A stretch of DNA of 64,000 nt from Smaragdicoccus niigatensis DSM 44881 = NBRC 103563 (GCF_000380645.1 NZ_AQXZ01000018.1:558001-622000), one strand, 5' to 3'. Positions 47,530 through 56,778 are shown, counted from the stretch's first letter. Notes: generated from the sequence alone by a model not told the origin. Made by a program: numbers and translations.

Positions 47530-49839
47530 ATGTCCGTGACCTTGAAACTGCCGATGCTGTCGCTCCCCGACGCCGTGGTGCTGCCGGGCATGGTTGTCCC
47601 GATCGAACTCGACGATGCCACGCAGGCCGTCGTCGATGCGGCCCGCGTCGGTTCGGACGATCAACTGCTCCTGGCACCCAGGCTCGCAGATCGATACCCG
47701 ACGTTCGGCGTCGTCGCGACGGTCGAGCAGATCGGCCAACTCCCTGGCGGCGCTCGCGGTGTCGTGCTGCGCGCCGGTCGGCGAGCACGCATCGGTACTG
47801 GCGTCACCGGGCCCGGGGCGGCACTGTGGGTTGAAGCCGAACTGATCGAACCGACGCCCGTCACGAGCGAGATTCGCGCTCAGGCAGCCGAATACAAGCA
47901 ACTCGTCATCGCGATCCTGCAGCGGCGTAATGCCTGGCAGGTCATCGATTCGGTGCAGCGGGTGAACGATCCTTCTGAGCTCGCCGACCTGGCCGGATAT
48001 GCCTCGTACCTGTCGAATGAGCAGAAGCGTGAACTTCTCGAGACGCCGGATCTGGTCGCCCGGCTGGCGCTCGTGACGGACTGGGCCCGTCGCCAACTCG
48101 CTGAACTCGAAGTCACGGAGAAGATCCGCGACGACGTTCGCGAAGGCATGGACAAGCGGCAGCGCGACTTCCTGCTGCGCGAGCAGCTCGCGGCGATCCG
48201 GAAGGAACTCGGCGAGGACGAACCCGACGGCACCGAGGATTACCGAGCTCGCGTCGAGCAGGCCAATTTGCCTGACAAAGTCCGGGAGGCCGCATTGCGT
48301 GAGGTCGGCAAGCTCGAACGCGCATCCGACCAAAGCCCCGAAGCCGGCTGGATTCGCACATGGCTCGACACGGTTCTGGATCTGCCATGGAACGTGAAGA
48401 CATCGGACACGACCGACGTCACCGAGGCGCGACGCGTTCTCGACGCCGACCACCACGGCCTCGACGACGTCAAAGACCGCATTGTCGAGTACCTCGCGGT
48501 GCGTGCTCGCCGCGCCGAGCGTGGACTCGAAGTCGTCGGCGGACGTGGATCCGGCGCGGTCCTCGCGCTCGTCGGCCCGCCGGGAGTCGGAAAGACGAGC
48601 CTCGGTGAGTCCGTCGCGCGGGCCCTCGACCGGAAGTTCGTCCGGGTTGCCCTCGGCGGCGTGCGTGACGAGGCGGAGATCCGCGGTCACAGACGCACGT
48701 ATGTCGGCGCCCTGCCCGGACGTATCGTCCGCGCGATCTCCGAAGCCGGTTCGATGAACCCGGTCGTGTTGCTCGACGAGATCGACAAGGTCGGCTCGGA
48801 TTACCGCGGCGACCCCGCGGCTGCCCTGCTCGAGGTGCTTGATCCAGCGCAGAACCACACGTTCCGCGACCACTACCTCGAGGTGGACCTCGACCTGTCC
48901 GACGTGGTGTTCCTCGCCACGGCAAACGTCGCCGACACCATCCCGGCGGCGTTGTACGACCGGATGGAGGTCGTCAGCCTCGACGGCTACACCGAGGACG
49001 ACAAGATCGCGATCGCCCGCACGCACCTCCTGCAGCGCCAACTCGATCGGGCCGCACTCACGGCGGATGACGTCACGATCGGCGATGACGCGTTGCGCCT
49101 CCTCGCCGGCAATTACACGCGGGAGGCCGGAGTTCGGCAGCTCGAACGTCTGCTGGCGAAGGTGCTGAGAAAGGCGGCGACGAAGCTGGCCACGCAGCCC
49201 GGACCGATCATGGTGACGGCCGACAACCTGCGCGACTTCGTCGGCCGACCTCGCTTCACTCCGGAGTCGGCGGAACGTACTGCCGTGCCGGGCGTCTCGA
49301 CCGGCCTCGCGGTCACCGGGGCGGGCGGAGATGTCCTGTTCATCGAAGCGTCGGCGTCACCTGGCGATCGGAGCCTGACCCTCACCGGCCAACTGGGCGA
49401 CGTGATGAAGGAGTCCGCGCACATCGCGCTCTCCTACCTCCGGGCGCATGCGGACTTTGACATCACATCCCTGGATAGAGCGATCCACCTGCACGTTCCG
49501 GCGGGTGCGGTGCCGAAGGACGGGCCGTCCGCGGGCGTCACGATGGTCACCGCTTTGGCCTCGCTCGCGACCGGACGACCGGTCCGCTCGGATGTCGGTA
49601 TGACGGGCGAGGTCACGCTGAACGGGCGAGTGCTGCCGATCGGCGGCGTGAAGCAGAAGCTGCTCGCGGCGCAGCGGGCGGGTCTCAAGACCGTCTTCAT
49701 CCCGAAGCGCAATGAACCCGACCTCGACGACGTGCCGGCTGAGGTGCTCGAGCAACTCGACGTTCGTCCGGTGGCCGACGTGGCCGAGATTCTTGAGTAC
49801 GCGCTCGAGAACAGTTCGGCTGCGCACGCAGCAGCGTGA
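47530..49839 (+). CDS. lon: ATP-dependent protease Lon
   Basis: A 769-residue LonA protease. The N-terminal LON substrate-binding domain (LPMLSLPDAVVLPGMVVPIEL) is followed by a coiled-coil region, the AAA+ domain with Walker A GPPGVGKTS and Walker B VVLLDEIDKV, and the protease domain with the Ser in PKDGPSAGVTM and the Lys in GGVKQKLLAA. It degrades misfolded and regulatory proteins. ATG 47530 has GAAAGGTGG upstream; the open frame extends upstream but without domain content. M. tuberculosis lacks Lon, so its presence helps place the organism. The gene converges on the sensor kinase with one base between stops. Confidence 0.97.
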   Translation: MSVTLKLPMLSLPDAVVLPGMVVPIELDDATQAVVDAARVGSDDQLLLAPRLADRYPTFGVVATVEQIGQLPGGARGVVLRAGRRARIGTGVTGPGAALWVEAELIEPTPVTSEIRAQAAEYKQLVIAILQRRNAWQVIDSVQRVNDPSELADLAGYASYLSNEQKRELLETPDLVARLALVTDWARRQLAELEVTEKIRDDVREGMDKRQRDFLLREQLAAIRKELGEDEPDGTEDYRARVEQANLPDKVREAALREVGKLERASDQSPEAGWIRTWLDTVLDLPWNVKTSDTTDVTEARRVLDADHHGLDDVKDRIVEYLAVRARRAERGLEVVGGRGSGAVLALVGPPGVGKTSLGESVARALDRKFVRVALGGVRDEAEIRGHRRTYVGALPGRIVRAISEAGSMNPVVLLDEIDKVGSDYRGDPAAALLEVLDPAQNHTFRDHYLEVDLDLSDVVFLATANVADTIPAALYDRMEVVSLDGYTEDDKIAIARTHLLQRQLDRAALTADDVTIGDDALRLLAGNYTREAGVRQLERLLAKVLRKAATKLATQPGPIMVTADNLRDFVGRPRFTPESAERTAVPGVSTGLAVTGAGGDVLFIEASASPGDRSLTLTGQLGDVMKESAHIALSYLRAHADFDITSLDRAIHLHVPAGAVPKDGPSAGVTMVTALASLATGRPVRSDVGMTGEVTLNGRVLPIGGVKQKLLAAQRAGLKTVFIPKRNEPDLDDVPAEVLEQLDVRPVADVAEILEYALENSSAAHAAA

Positions 49840-49840
49840 T

Positions 49841-51253
49841 CTAGCTGGCCTTGCCGTCATCCGACGGCAAGGCCAGATTCGGATCTTCCGGAATGGTGAT
49901 GATGACTGCTGTTCCGGTACCGACAGACCCCGCGATGCGGATGCGTCCATGATGGGCCCCGATGATCTCGGCCGTGATCGGGATTCCGAGGCCGGATCCG
50001 CCACTGTCGCGGGAGCGGTCATCACCAATGCGGTAGAAGCGGTCGAACACCTTCTCCCGATGTTCGAGCCCGATGCCGGGCCCATCGTCCCGGACGATGA
50101 TCACGATCTCTCCGTGGGTTTGGCTGAGCTCGATGGTGACCCGAGAGGCGGCGTACCGGACCGCGTTGTCGATGACGTTCCGAAGGGCCCGCCCAAGTTT
50201 TTCTCGATCTGCGGTGACTTGGACTGGCCGAACCTGCGTCACCAGTCGCTTGTCGGTTCCGCTGCGGGCACGGATCACCTCCTCGTCGATGAGGTGGTCG
50301 AGATCGAGGACCGTCAGTCTCAGCGTCATGCCGGACTCGTCGGCGCGCGCGAGGAGCAGCAGGTCATCCACCAGTCGGCCCATGCGCTGCGCCTCTGGAA
50401 GCAGCACCGTCGAAATCAGGTCGGCGGTCACCAGTTCCGGACGCAACTCCCCCATCTCCAGCGAAGTCGTGATGGTCGTCAATGGGCTTCGAAGTTCGTG
50501 CGACGCATTGCTAACGAACCGCTGCTGAGCGACGTGACCAGCACTGATTCGGTCGAGCATGTCATTCATCGTGGTGGCCAGAGAGGCGATTTCGTCACGC
50601 GGTGTCGGCACTGGGACGTGTTCGGCAAGATCGGTGGTCGTAATGGCCGAAACCCGCCGCCGGATACGTTCCACCGAATGCAGCGACCAGCCGATCAGCA
50701 GGTACGTCACCGACGTTGCGATCGCAACGATGAACAGCCCGCCGACCGCAGTGAGTGTGGCGACCAGACGGATCGTGTCCTCGATTGCGTCCTGGTTGGT
50801 GGCAACCACAATCGTGTACGTACCGCTTGCGGCGATTGTTGTTGCTGCGGTGAGTCTGAGCCCGTGGTCCGGCGGAACCGCCGGACGCGCGTCATGAATC
50901 GTTGCTTCGGGTTCCGGTCGTACGTCCGTCAGCGGTTCTTTGGGCCCCTCGAACGAGGTGTGCACGACACGTCCACTCTGATCCAAGACCTGCACCGCTG
51001 TCAGCCCGGGCCCCGTGGCGAGGACGCTGCGGTCAAGCTCTCCCGGCGCAGCGTGCGCCAACTGCGCGATGACCTCACGAAGTCGCTTGGCGGCTGCGGC
51101 ATCGGAAGCGTTCGTCAGCGAATGATCGAGGGCGAACCCGAGCGCGAGTCCGCTGAGCAACACCGCGGCGGCTGAGGTTACCGCCACAATCAGAGCACCA
51201 CGCACCCGTAGTCCCCACAATCGGGGATGAGGGACTCGCCGCCAGCGGCCCAT
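49841..51253 (-). CDS. Two-component sensor histidine kinase
   Basis: A 470-residue membrane kinase. Helices lie at about residues 19-42 and 170-192 with an extracellular sensor region between, followed by a HAMP domain (residues ~193-245), the H-box SNASHELRSPLTTITT, N-box NVIDNAVRYA, and the ATP-lid motifs DDGPGIG and GGSGLGIPI. GGAGGA lies 5 bases before the start. The response regulator partner is divergent at 51384, an unusual arrangement because such pairs are mostly co-directional. The ligand cannot be predicted from the sensor region. Confidence 0.95.
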   Translation of the reverse strand: MGRWRRVPHPRLWGLRVRGALIVAVTSAAAVLLSGLALGFALDHSLTNASDAAAAKRLREVIAQLAHAAPGELDRSVLATGPGLTAVQVLDQSGRVVHTSFEGPKEPLTDVRPEPEATIHDARPAVPPDHGLRLTAATTIAASGTYTIVVATNQDAIEDTIRLVATLTAVGGLFIVAIATSVTYLLIGWSLHSVERIRRRVSAITTTDLAEHVPVPTPRDEIASLATTMNDMLDRISAGHVAQQRFVSNASHELRSPLTTITTSLEMGELRPELVTADLISTVLLPEAQRMGRLVDDLLLLARADESGMTLRLTVLDLDHLIDEEVIRARSGTDKRLVTQVRPVQVTADREKLGRALRNVIDNAVRYAASRVTIELSQTHGEIVIIVRDDGPGIGLEHREKVFDRFYRIGDDRSRDSGGSGLGIPITAEIIGAHHGRIRIAGSVGTGTAVIITIPEDPNLALPSDDGKAS

Positions 51254-51383
51254 ACGGGTCCTCCTTCACTAGGTAGTGGATATTGGGACATCGCAGCTTT
51301 GAAACCGCTGAGAAGGAAACTGCAGCGGCGAGATCAACGGCGTCTAATCGACTTGAAGGAAGTGTCCATCGAGGAGGCCGGCC

Positions 51384-52067
51384 GTGCGCATTCTGGTCAT
51401 CGACGACGAAGTTCGGCTTGCTGAGGCATTGCGACGCGGCCTGACCTCCGAGGGATTTGTCGTCGAGGTTGCCCACGATGGTCATATTGGCCTGGAATAC
51501 GCGACGAGCGGAGCTTTCGACGCCATCGTGCTCGACATCATGCTACCCGGAATGAACGGCTACGAAATCATTCGCGAATTGCGTCGACGTCAAGTGTGGG
51601 CGCCCGTTTTGATGCTTTCCGCCAAGGACGGCGAATACGACCAGGCAGACGCGTTTGATCTCGGTGCTGACGACTACCTCACCAAACCGTTTTCATACGT
51701 CATCCTCATGGCGCGGATACGCGCCCTGCTGCGCCGCACCGCGCCGGAACGACCCGCAGTCTTGACCGCGGGGTCGTTATCGATGGACCCCGCACTTCGT
51801 CGAGTCGCCCGCGGTGGCACCGAGATTCAGTTGACGCCTCGCGAGTACAGCGTCCTGGAATGCCTCATCCGCAGCAAAGGTAGCGTGGTCAGCAAAAGCG
51901 ATATTCTGCGTGCGGTCTGGGACGCCCACTACGACGGCGATGAGAATGTCGTGGAGGTCTACATCGCCTACCTGCGCAAAAAGGTCGATGCAGCATTCGG
52001 TGTCGAGACCATCATGACCGTCCGCGGCTCGGGCTACCGCCTCCGTGAGGACATCATCGCGCCATGA
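51384..52067 (+). CDS. OmpR-family response regulator
   Basis: A 227-residue regulator. The receiver domain has DDE (residues 7-9), the phosphorylated Asp in IVLDIMLPG, a switch Ser in MLSAKDG and the Lys in YLTKPF. The C-terminal winged helix has LTPREYSVLECLIRS, VEVYIAYLRKKVD and VRGSGYRL. The start is GTG 51384 behind GAGGAGG. It probably binds direct repeats such as the one at 52102 just downstream of its own gene. Between it and the divergent kinase gene there is a small inverted repeat (CACTA-GG-TAGTG, 51267-51278) that could be a control site. Confidence 0.95.
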   Translation: MRILVIDDEVRLAEALRRGLTSEGFVVEVAHDGHIGLEYATSGAFDAIVLDIMLPGMNGYEIIRELRRRQVWAPVLMLSAKDGEYDQADAFDLGADDYLTKPFSYVILMARIRALLRRTAPERPAVLTAGSLSMDPALRRVARGGTEIQLTPREYSVLECLIRSKGSVVSKSDILRAVWDAHYDGDENVVEVYIAYLRKKVDAAFGVETIMTVRGSGYRLREDIIAP

Positions 52068-52101
52068 GGAAAGACGCTTGGAGGCTCCTGTTCCCGTAAC
52101 T

Positions 52102-52120
52102 TTCAGGGTTCCTTCAGGGT
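52102..52120 (+). promoter_or_regulatory. Candidate response-regulator box (direct repeat)
   Basis: TTCAGGGT occurs twice with an 11-base period (52102-52109 and 52113-52120), the spacing typical of OmpR/PhoB-type regulator sites. It follows the response regulator gene and precedes a short open frame and the membrane protein gene at 52442. Confidence 0.55.
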
Positions 52121-52177
52121 GTGTTCGGCACACTACGCGAAACCAAGAATTGCGCTCACGAGAGGTACCTGGCCCAG

Positions 52178-52312
52178 ATGGACACCTTGACCGAAACCAC
52201 GCCCGAGGCCACAAACCTCCGCATTGGGAACACTATTCGCGACCGGATCGCCAACCCGTTGGACGGGATACGGAATCAGCTCCAGACGCTCGCCGTCTAT
52301 TTCTGTCTCTGA
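52178..52312 (+). CDS. Possible 44-residue small protein
   Basis: A short open frame MDTLTETTPEATNLRIGNTI... that ends in AVYFCL. GAGAGG lies about 11 bases before the ATG. It stands directly after the candidate response-regulator site, so it could be a real target, but it has no recognisable domain and codon evidence is too small to decide. The rest of the 374-base gap (52068-52441) holds the direct repeat, this frame and a palindrome. Confidence 0.3.
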   Translation: MDTLTETTPEATNLRIGNTIRDRIANPLDGIRNQLQTLAVYFCL

Positions 52313-52405
52313 ACTGAGGGACCGAATTAAGAAATCGAATTGAAGCAATGTCCGTATTCGCCGTTTCACCCACATATGTCTGAATGATTGCTCGTCAGCA
52401 CTAAG

Positions 52406-52421
52406 TGATCCTTAAGGATCA
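52406..52421. promoter_or_regulatory. Perfect 16-bp palindrome before the membrane protein gene
   Basis: TGATCCTTAAGGATCA is a perfect palindrome ending 20 bases before ATG 52442. Its place suits an operator overlapping the promoter or the untranslated leader. It does not resemble the TTCAGGGT repeats, so a different regulator is likely. Confidence 0.5.
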
Positions 52422-52441
52422 GATTGCTAGGTTCCGACGCT

Positions 52442-53701
52442 ATGACGAGTGTTCAGACCGCTGAATATGCACGACGATCCGGAGCGAGCGCGCTCAACAA
52501 AGTCCCCGAAGTCACCATCTGGTTCTGGATCATCAAGATCCTGTGCACGACAGTCGGCGAAAGCTTCGCCGACTGGATAAATATGACCCTCGGCGTCGGA
52601 CTCGAAGCCACGGCGGCCATCTTCACGATGGTCCTCGCGGTCGTGATCGTCTGGCAGATGCGACTGCCGCGCTATGTAGCCGGCGTCTACTGGTTGGCCG
52701 TCGTCGTCGTCAGCGTCACCGGGACCCTCTACACCGACATCCTGACCGACAGCCTCGGCGTACCGCTCGCGCTGAGCACGACCGCGTTCAGCATCGTGCT
52801 CGCTGCCGTGTTCGGGGTCTGGTACTTCCGCGAACGCACGCTATCGATCCACTCGATCACCACATTCCCCCGCGAAGCCTTCTACTGGCTCGCCGTGTTG
52901 GTGACCTTCGCGCTCGGCACCGCAACTGGCGACTGGACGCTCGAATTGACGGGGTGGGGCGCCGGAGTATCGGTGCTGTTGCCCGCCGGTCTGATCGTCG
53001 CGGTCATCCTCGGCTGGCGTCTGGGTGCCAACGCAGTGCTTTCGTTCTGGCTGGCGTACATCCTGACCCGACCGCTGGGCGCAAACCTGGGCGACTGGTT
53101 CGCCTCACCCAGCAGCGATCACGGCCTCAACCTGGGCACCGCGCTGACCAGCGTCATCTTCCTCGGGGCCATCTTGGTAACAGTGGTCTACCTGACGCTG
53201 TCGCGGCGTGACGTCATCGAGGAGTACGAGAAGACGCACGCCGCTCCGTCCGTTCAACCCAACCTTCTGCGCGAACGGATCGGACTCGGCTACTTCGCCG
53301 TGGTCGCTGCCGTCACCGTCGGAGTGCTGGTCTGGGCCAACGCCCAGCCACACGCGCAATCTGCTGGAGAGTCCGAAAACGCTTCGTCGTCATCGGTGCA
53401 ATTGACGCCGGCACAGGCCACCAAAAACTTCCCGCCCGCCGAGATCACCAAGTTCCGCATGATTGCCCAGGACTCCTTGAACAAGCTTCGGGCGGGAGAT
53501 CAGAAGGGCGCAACGGCGCGGATCAAGGATCTCGAGACGGCGTGGGACGACGACCAAGACAGCCTCGAACCCAAGGACGAGACAGCGTGGACGTTCCTCG
53601 ATGGTCAGATCGACACGGTCCTCAAAGCGATGCGTGCCAGCAGTCCCAGCTCCGCGGATGAGCAGAAAGCACTCACCGATTTGCTCACCTCACTGAGCTG
53701 A
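52442..53701 (+). CDS. Polytopic membrane protein (DUF347/COG4705-like) with C-terminal soluble domain
   Basis: A 419-residue protein. The N-terminal ~230 residues hold about eight helices in two repeats, each beginning with a KVPEVTIWFWIIKILCTTVGE or FYWLAVLVTFALGTATGDW type segment, as in the COG4705/DUF347 family. One more helix (YFAVVAAVTVGVLVWANA) comes later, followed by a ~95-residue helical extracytoplasmic tail (LTPAQATKNFPPAEITKF...). The function is unknown; conserved charged residues in the helices suggest metal or ion handling. It lies downstream of the two-component genes and is a plausible target. A terminator follows. Confidence 0.82.
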   Translation: MTSVQTAEYARRSGASALNKVPEVTIWFWIIKILCTTVGESFADWINMTLGVGLEATAAIFTMVLAVVIVWQMRLPRYVAGVYWLAVVVVSVTGTLYTDILTDSLGVPLALSTTAFSIVLAAVFGVWYFRERTLSIHSITTFPREAFYWLAVLVTFALGTATGDWTLELTGWGAGVSVLLPAGLIVAVILGWRLGANAVLSFWLAYILTRPLGANLGDWFASPSSDHGLNLGTALTSVIFLGAILVTVVYLTLSRRDVIEEYEKTHAAPSVQPNLLRERIGLGYFAVVAAVTVGVLVWANAQPHAQSAGESENASSSSVQLTPAQATKNFPPAEITKFRMIAQDSLNKLRAGDQKGATARIKDLETAWDDDQDSLEPKDETAWTFLDGQIDTVLKAMRASSPSSADEQKALTDLLTSLS

Positions 53702-53714
53702 CAACCAGACCGTG

Positions 53715-53748
53715 AAATCCCCTGGACCCGACGGGTTCCAGGGGATTT
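53715..53748. terminator. Hairpin terminator between convergent genes
   Basis: A 12-bp stem AAATCCCCTGGA / TCCAGGGGATTT with extra inner CCC/GGG pairing, followed by T residues. It serves the membrane protein gene and probably the convergent phaZ-like operon. Confidence 0.88.
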
Positions 53749-53753
53749 TCGTT

Positions 53754-54551
53754 CTACCGAAGGAATCGGCTGACGACCGGCGCCAGCTCGTCGGCCTTCG
53801 TCACCAGGCCCAGATGCCCGTCGTCGTAGACATGCAGAGCACTGTTCGGAATCAACCGATGCATGATCCTGGCGTTGACGAGCGGGATGATCGGGTCATC
53901 GGTGCCGGCCAGGATGAGCGTCTTCTGCCGGAGGAACGGCAGGAACGGCAAGCTCGTCCAACCCGCACCCGCCATCAGCTGGAACAGGTATCCACGTCTC
54001 GATCCGACCCGGGAATGGTTGTGCAGCAACGGCTTCGCCAACTCCGGGTGGTCGCGCATCTGCCCGCCGTACAACTCGGCCGCGATCGCCTTTGCGTACT
54101 CCGGGTCCCGGTATCGGCGTGGAGTGACCATCTTCGACAGCACCCGGGGATGCGCCGGGACCATGAGCATGCCGGTGCCCGTGCTCACCAGGATCAACCT
54201 TTTGACCCGGCAGGGATTTTGGAACGCCAACTGCTGTGCGAGCCCACCACCCCACGAGATCCCGAGGACGTCGAAGTCCTCGTAGCCGAGTTGGTCCATC
54301 ATCTTCCCCACGAAGTACGCGAGCATCGCGAAGTTGTAGGGAAACTTCGGATCACCAGACGCGCCGACGCCAGGCACGTCGAACGACACGACTTCGATGG
54401 ACGGGTCCAGCGCATCGACGAACGGCTCGAGCAGATCCAGGCTGGCACCGATGCCGTTGCAGAGCAGGAGGGGACGACCGTTGGTTCCCGAGCGAACCGA
54501 AACCCTGATGTCGTGCCCGAGAACGGGGAGCCGCCGGAGCCGAGTGGTCAT
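53754..54551 (-). CDS. phaZ: PhaZ-like intracellular polyhydroxyalkanoate depolymerase (alpha/beta hydrolase)
   Basis: A 265-residue alpha/beta hydrolase that resembles pseudomonad medium-chain PHA depolymerase throughout: LLLCNGIGASLDLLEPFVDALDP, VVSFDVPGVGASG, the nucleophile elbow GISWGGGLAQQLA, GTDDPIIPLVNARI and the catalytic His in YDDGHLGLV. It should release hydroxy fatty acids from stored polyester, though a related esterase role is possible. It is the last gene of the operon acyl-CoA synthetase-adenylate kinase-phaZ, overlapping the kinase by 4 bases. Confidence 0.82.
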   Translation of the reverse strand: MTTRLRRLPVLGHDIRVSVRSGTNGRPLLLCNGIGASLDLLEPFVDALDPSIEVVSFDVPGVGASGDPKFPYNFAMLAYFVGKMMDQLGYEDFDVLGISWGGGLAQQLAFQNPCRVKRLILVSTGTGMLMVPAHPRVLSKMVTPRRYRDPEYAKAIAAELYGGQMRDHPELAKPLLHNHSRVGSRRGYLFQLMAGAGWTSLPFLPFLRQKTLILAGTDDPIIPLVNARIMHRLIPNSALHVYDDGHLGLVTKADELAPVVSRFLR

Positions 54552-55168
54552 TTCCCGTCACTCATTCCCACAATATGAAGGATCTCTATGGTGACTTCGT
54601 CGGGACTGCCGACCGCGTCGACGACTCGCACCTTTCCCTGCTTCTCATAATGGGCGAGCAGCGGCGCCGTGCTGTCGCGGAACACCCGCATTCGGTTCCG
54701 AATGGTCTCCTCGTTGTCGTCGGCCCGACCTTCGATCTCGGCGCGGGCAAGCAGGCGCTCGACCACGACGTCCTCGGGAACATCGAGGTAGATGACGACA
54801 TCGGGCACCGCGTCGGCCGACTCCGCGACCTCGCGTCCGCGCTCGGCCTGCACGACCGACCGCGGGAATCCGTCGAGGATGTAGCCCCGTTCGCCCATCT
54901 GCGCGGCCCGCGCGGAGATGAGTTCGAGCACGAGATCGTCGGACACCAACTCCCCCGCCTCGACCTTCGACTTGATGGTCTGGCCGAGTTCGGAACCGGA
55001 CCTGATCTCCGCCCGCAGCAGATCGCCGACGGCGAGGTGCTCGACAGACAGGTGATGCGCGAGCCGCGCACCCTGCGTGCCCTTGCCGGAGCCGGGAGCT
55101 CCGAGCAGGAGAATCTTCTTGGACAAACGCTGTTTAGGTGCCCTCGTAGGGCCGATCTTGTCGAACAT
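54548..55168 (-). CDS. Adenylate kinase, operon copy
   Basis: A 206-residue adenylate kinase: P-loop LLGAPGSGKGTQ, AMP-binding AVGDLLRAEI, LDGFPRSVVQAE and the short-lid region with GRADDNEETIRNR. It equilibrates ATP+AMP with 2 ADP. It has a 16-residue N-terminal extension over the next copy. It lies between an acyl-CoA synthetase (1-base gap) and the PhaZ-like gene (4-base overlap), so its job is probably to remove the AMP made by the synthetase. It is not in the secY-adk-map locus, where the main adk normally lies. Confidence 0.93.
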   Translation of the reverse strand: MFDKIGPTRAPKQRLSKKILLLGAPGSGKGTQGARLAHHLSVEHLAVGDLLRAEIRSGSELGQTIKSKVEAGELVSDDLVLELISARAAQMGERGYILDGFPRSVVQAERGREVAESADAVPDVVIYLDVPEDVVVERLLARAEIEGRADDNEETIRNRMRVFRDSTAPLLAHYEKQGKVRVVDAVGSPDEVTIEILHIVGMSDGK

Positions 55169-55169
55169 G

Positions 55170-56660
55170 TCAGTTGGCCTGAGCTGCGATGAAGTCGGGA
55201 ATGCTGATCTCGCGCTTGAGGATCTTGCCGGTGGCTCCCTTGGGCAGAGCGTCGACGATCCAGATGTGGCGCGGGTACTTGTACGCCGCGACCTGCGCTT
55301 TCACGTAGGCGCGGAGCTCGTCTTGGGTGGCGTTCGCTCCCGCCTTGAGAGCAACGGCAGCGCCGACCTCCTCGCCGAGGGACTCGTGCGGCACTCCGAC
55401 GACGGCGGCCTCGGCGATCGCCGGGTGTTCGTAGAGAACTTCCTCGATCTCCCGCGGGTAGATGTTGAAGCCGCCCCGGATGATGAGGTCCTTCTTGCGG
55501 TCGACGATCGCGAAGTAGCCGTCGGCATCCATCCGGCCCATGTCTCCGGTACGGAACCAGCCGTCGGCGGCGAGCACTTCCGCGGTCGCCTCCGGGCGCT
55601 GGTAGTAGCCCTTCATGATGTTGTGGCCGCGGATCGCGATCTCGCCGATCTCACCCTGCGCAACGGGTTGGCCGTCAGCGTCCACGACGCGCATCTCGAC
55701 GCCGGTGACCGGGGTACCGATCGTGCCCGGCTTGCGCACCTTGGTTGGCATGTTGAACGACGCCACCGGCGAGGTCTCGGAAAGTCCGTAGCCCTCGAGG
55801 ATCATGCAGCCGAACGCACGCTCGAATTGGTAGAGCACCTCGACCGGGAGGGCGGCACCGCCGGAGACGCAGACGCGAAGGCCGGGAAGCTCCGGTGCGT
55901 TCGGCACCGCGAGGAATGCGCTGTACATCGTGGGTACACCGGCGAAAACGGTTGCGTTATGAGTGGCCAACTGTTCGAGTGCGGCAATTGGCTCAAATCG
56001 GGTCATCAGGCTGACCGATGCACCGGCGGCAATCGAGGCGTTGAGGCTGACGGTCTGCCCGAATGCGTGGAAGAGCGGGAGTCCGCCGAATACGACGTCC
56101 TCCGGGGTAAGGGCCATCAGATCGGAGAGAACAACCTCGACGTTGCGCATGAGGTTGTCATGCGTGAGTTCGGCACCCTTCGGGCGGCCGGTCGTACCCG
56201 ACGTGTAGAGGATGACGGCCGTGTCGTCGGCGTCGCGTTCGGTAAGCGTTCCGTCGGCCGGCGGCAGCGCATCGGTGAATCCCGCTGCAACGGTGTAGGT
56301 TTCGACACCGTCCGCGCCAGCGGTGGCTTCGTCGGCGACCGTGTCCCAGACGAAGAGTGCCGAGGCTCCGGAGTCGCTCAGGTAGTAGCCGACCTCACGA
56401 GACTTCAGCAGCGGATTCATCGGCACCACGACCGCGCCGGCGCGAAGAATGCCGTAATAGACCGCCGGAAACTCGGCGACATTCGGCAGCATGAGGCCGA
56501 CCCGGTCTCCCGGTGCGACTCCCCGACTGTTGAGCAGCGCGGCGACCCGGGCACTGGCCGCATCGAGTTCGCGGTACGTCGTGATGGCATCGCCGAGCCG
56601 GATCGCGGGCCGGTCGCGATGGTCCGCAGCCGAGCGGACAAGGAGGGAAGCGAGATTCAT
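55170..56660 (-). CDS. Acyl-CoA synthetase (AMP-forming)
   Basis: A 496-residue adenylate-forming enzyme of the fatty acyl-CoA ligase type. It has TAVILYTSGTTGRPKGAELTH (P-loop), the adenine motif YGLSETSP, GWFRTGDMGRMDADGYFAIVDRKKDLIIRGGFNIYPREIEEVLYEHP and the C-terminal Lys in ALPKGATGKILKREI. It converts a fatty or hydroxy fatty acid, ATP and CoA into acyl-CoA, AMP and pyrophosphate. It leads the operon with adenylate kinase and the PhaZ-like gene, so its substrates are probably products of polyester breakdown. A 24-bp palindrome lies about 120 bases upstream. Confidence 0.95.
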   Translation of the reverse strand: MNLASLLVRSAADHRDRPAIRLGDAITTYRELDAASARVAALLNSRGVAPGDRVGLMLPNVAEFPAVYYGILRAGAVVVPMNPLLKSREVGYYLSDSGASALFVWDTVADEATAGADGVETYTVAAGFTDALPPADGTLTERDADDTAVILYTSGTTGRPKGAELTHDNLMRNVEVVLSDLMALTPEDVVFGGLPLFHAFGQTVSLNASIAAGASVSLMTRFEPIAALEQLATHNATVFAGVPTMYSAFLAVPNAPELPGLRVCVSGGAALPVEVLYQFERAFGCMILEGYGLSETSPVASFNMPTKVRKPGTIGTPVTGVEMRVVDADGQPVAQGEIGEIAIRGHNIMKGYYQRPEATAEVLAADGWFRTGDMGRMDADGYFAIVDRKKDLIIRGGFNIYPREIEEVLYEHPAIAEAAVVGVPHESLGEEVGAAVALKAGANATQDELRAYVKAQVAAYKYPRHIWIVDALPKGATGKILKREISIPDFIAAQAN

Positions 56661-56778
56661 GGTGTGCCTCGAGAATTCGGTGGCGGATCAGAACGTGTCG
56701 GCCTCGTCCTCATTGATTAGGCGACAGCACTGATCATTGCCATCAAAAACGCAGCTCAATACGGCTGCGGGCACTGAT

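Noticed and set aside
47503-49041. 512-codon open frame antisense to lon
   Set aside because: It lies over the intact lon gene and shows the same biased composition; no domain or start context supports it.
49712-51175. 487-codon open frame antisense to the sensor kinase
   Set aside because: The kinase on the other strand has all its catalytic boxes; this frame is its shadow.
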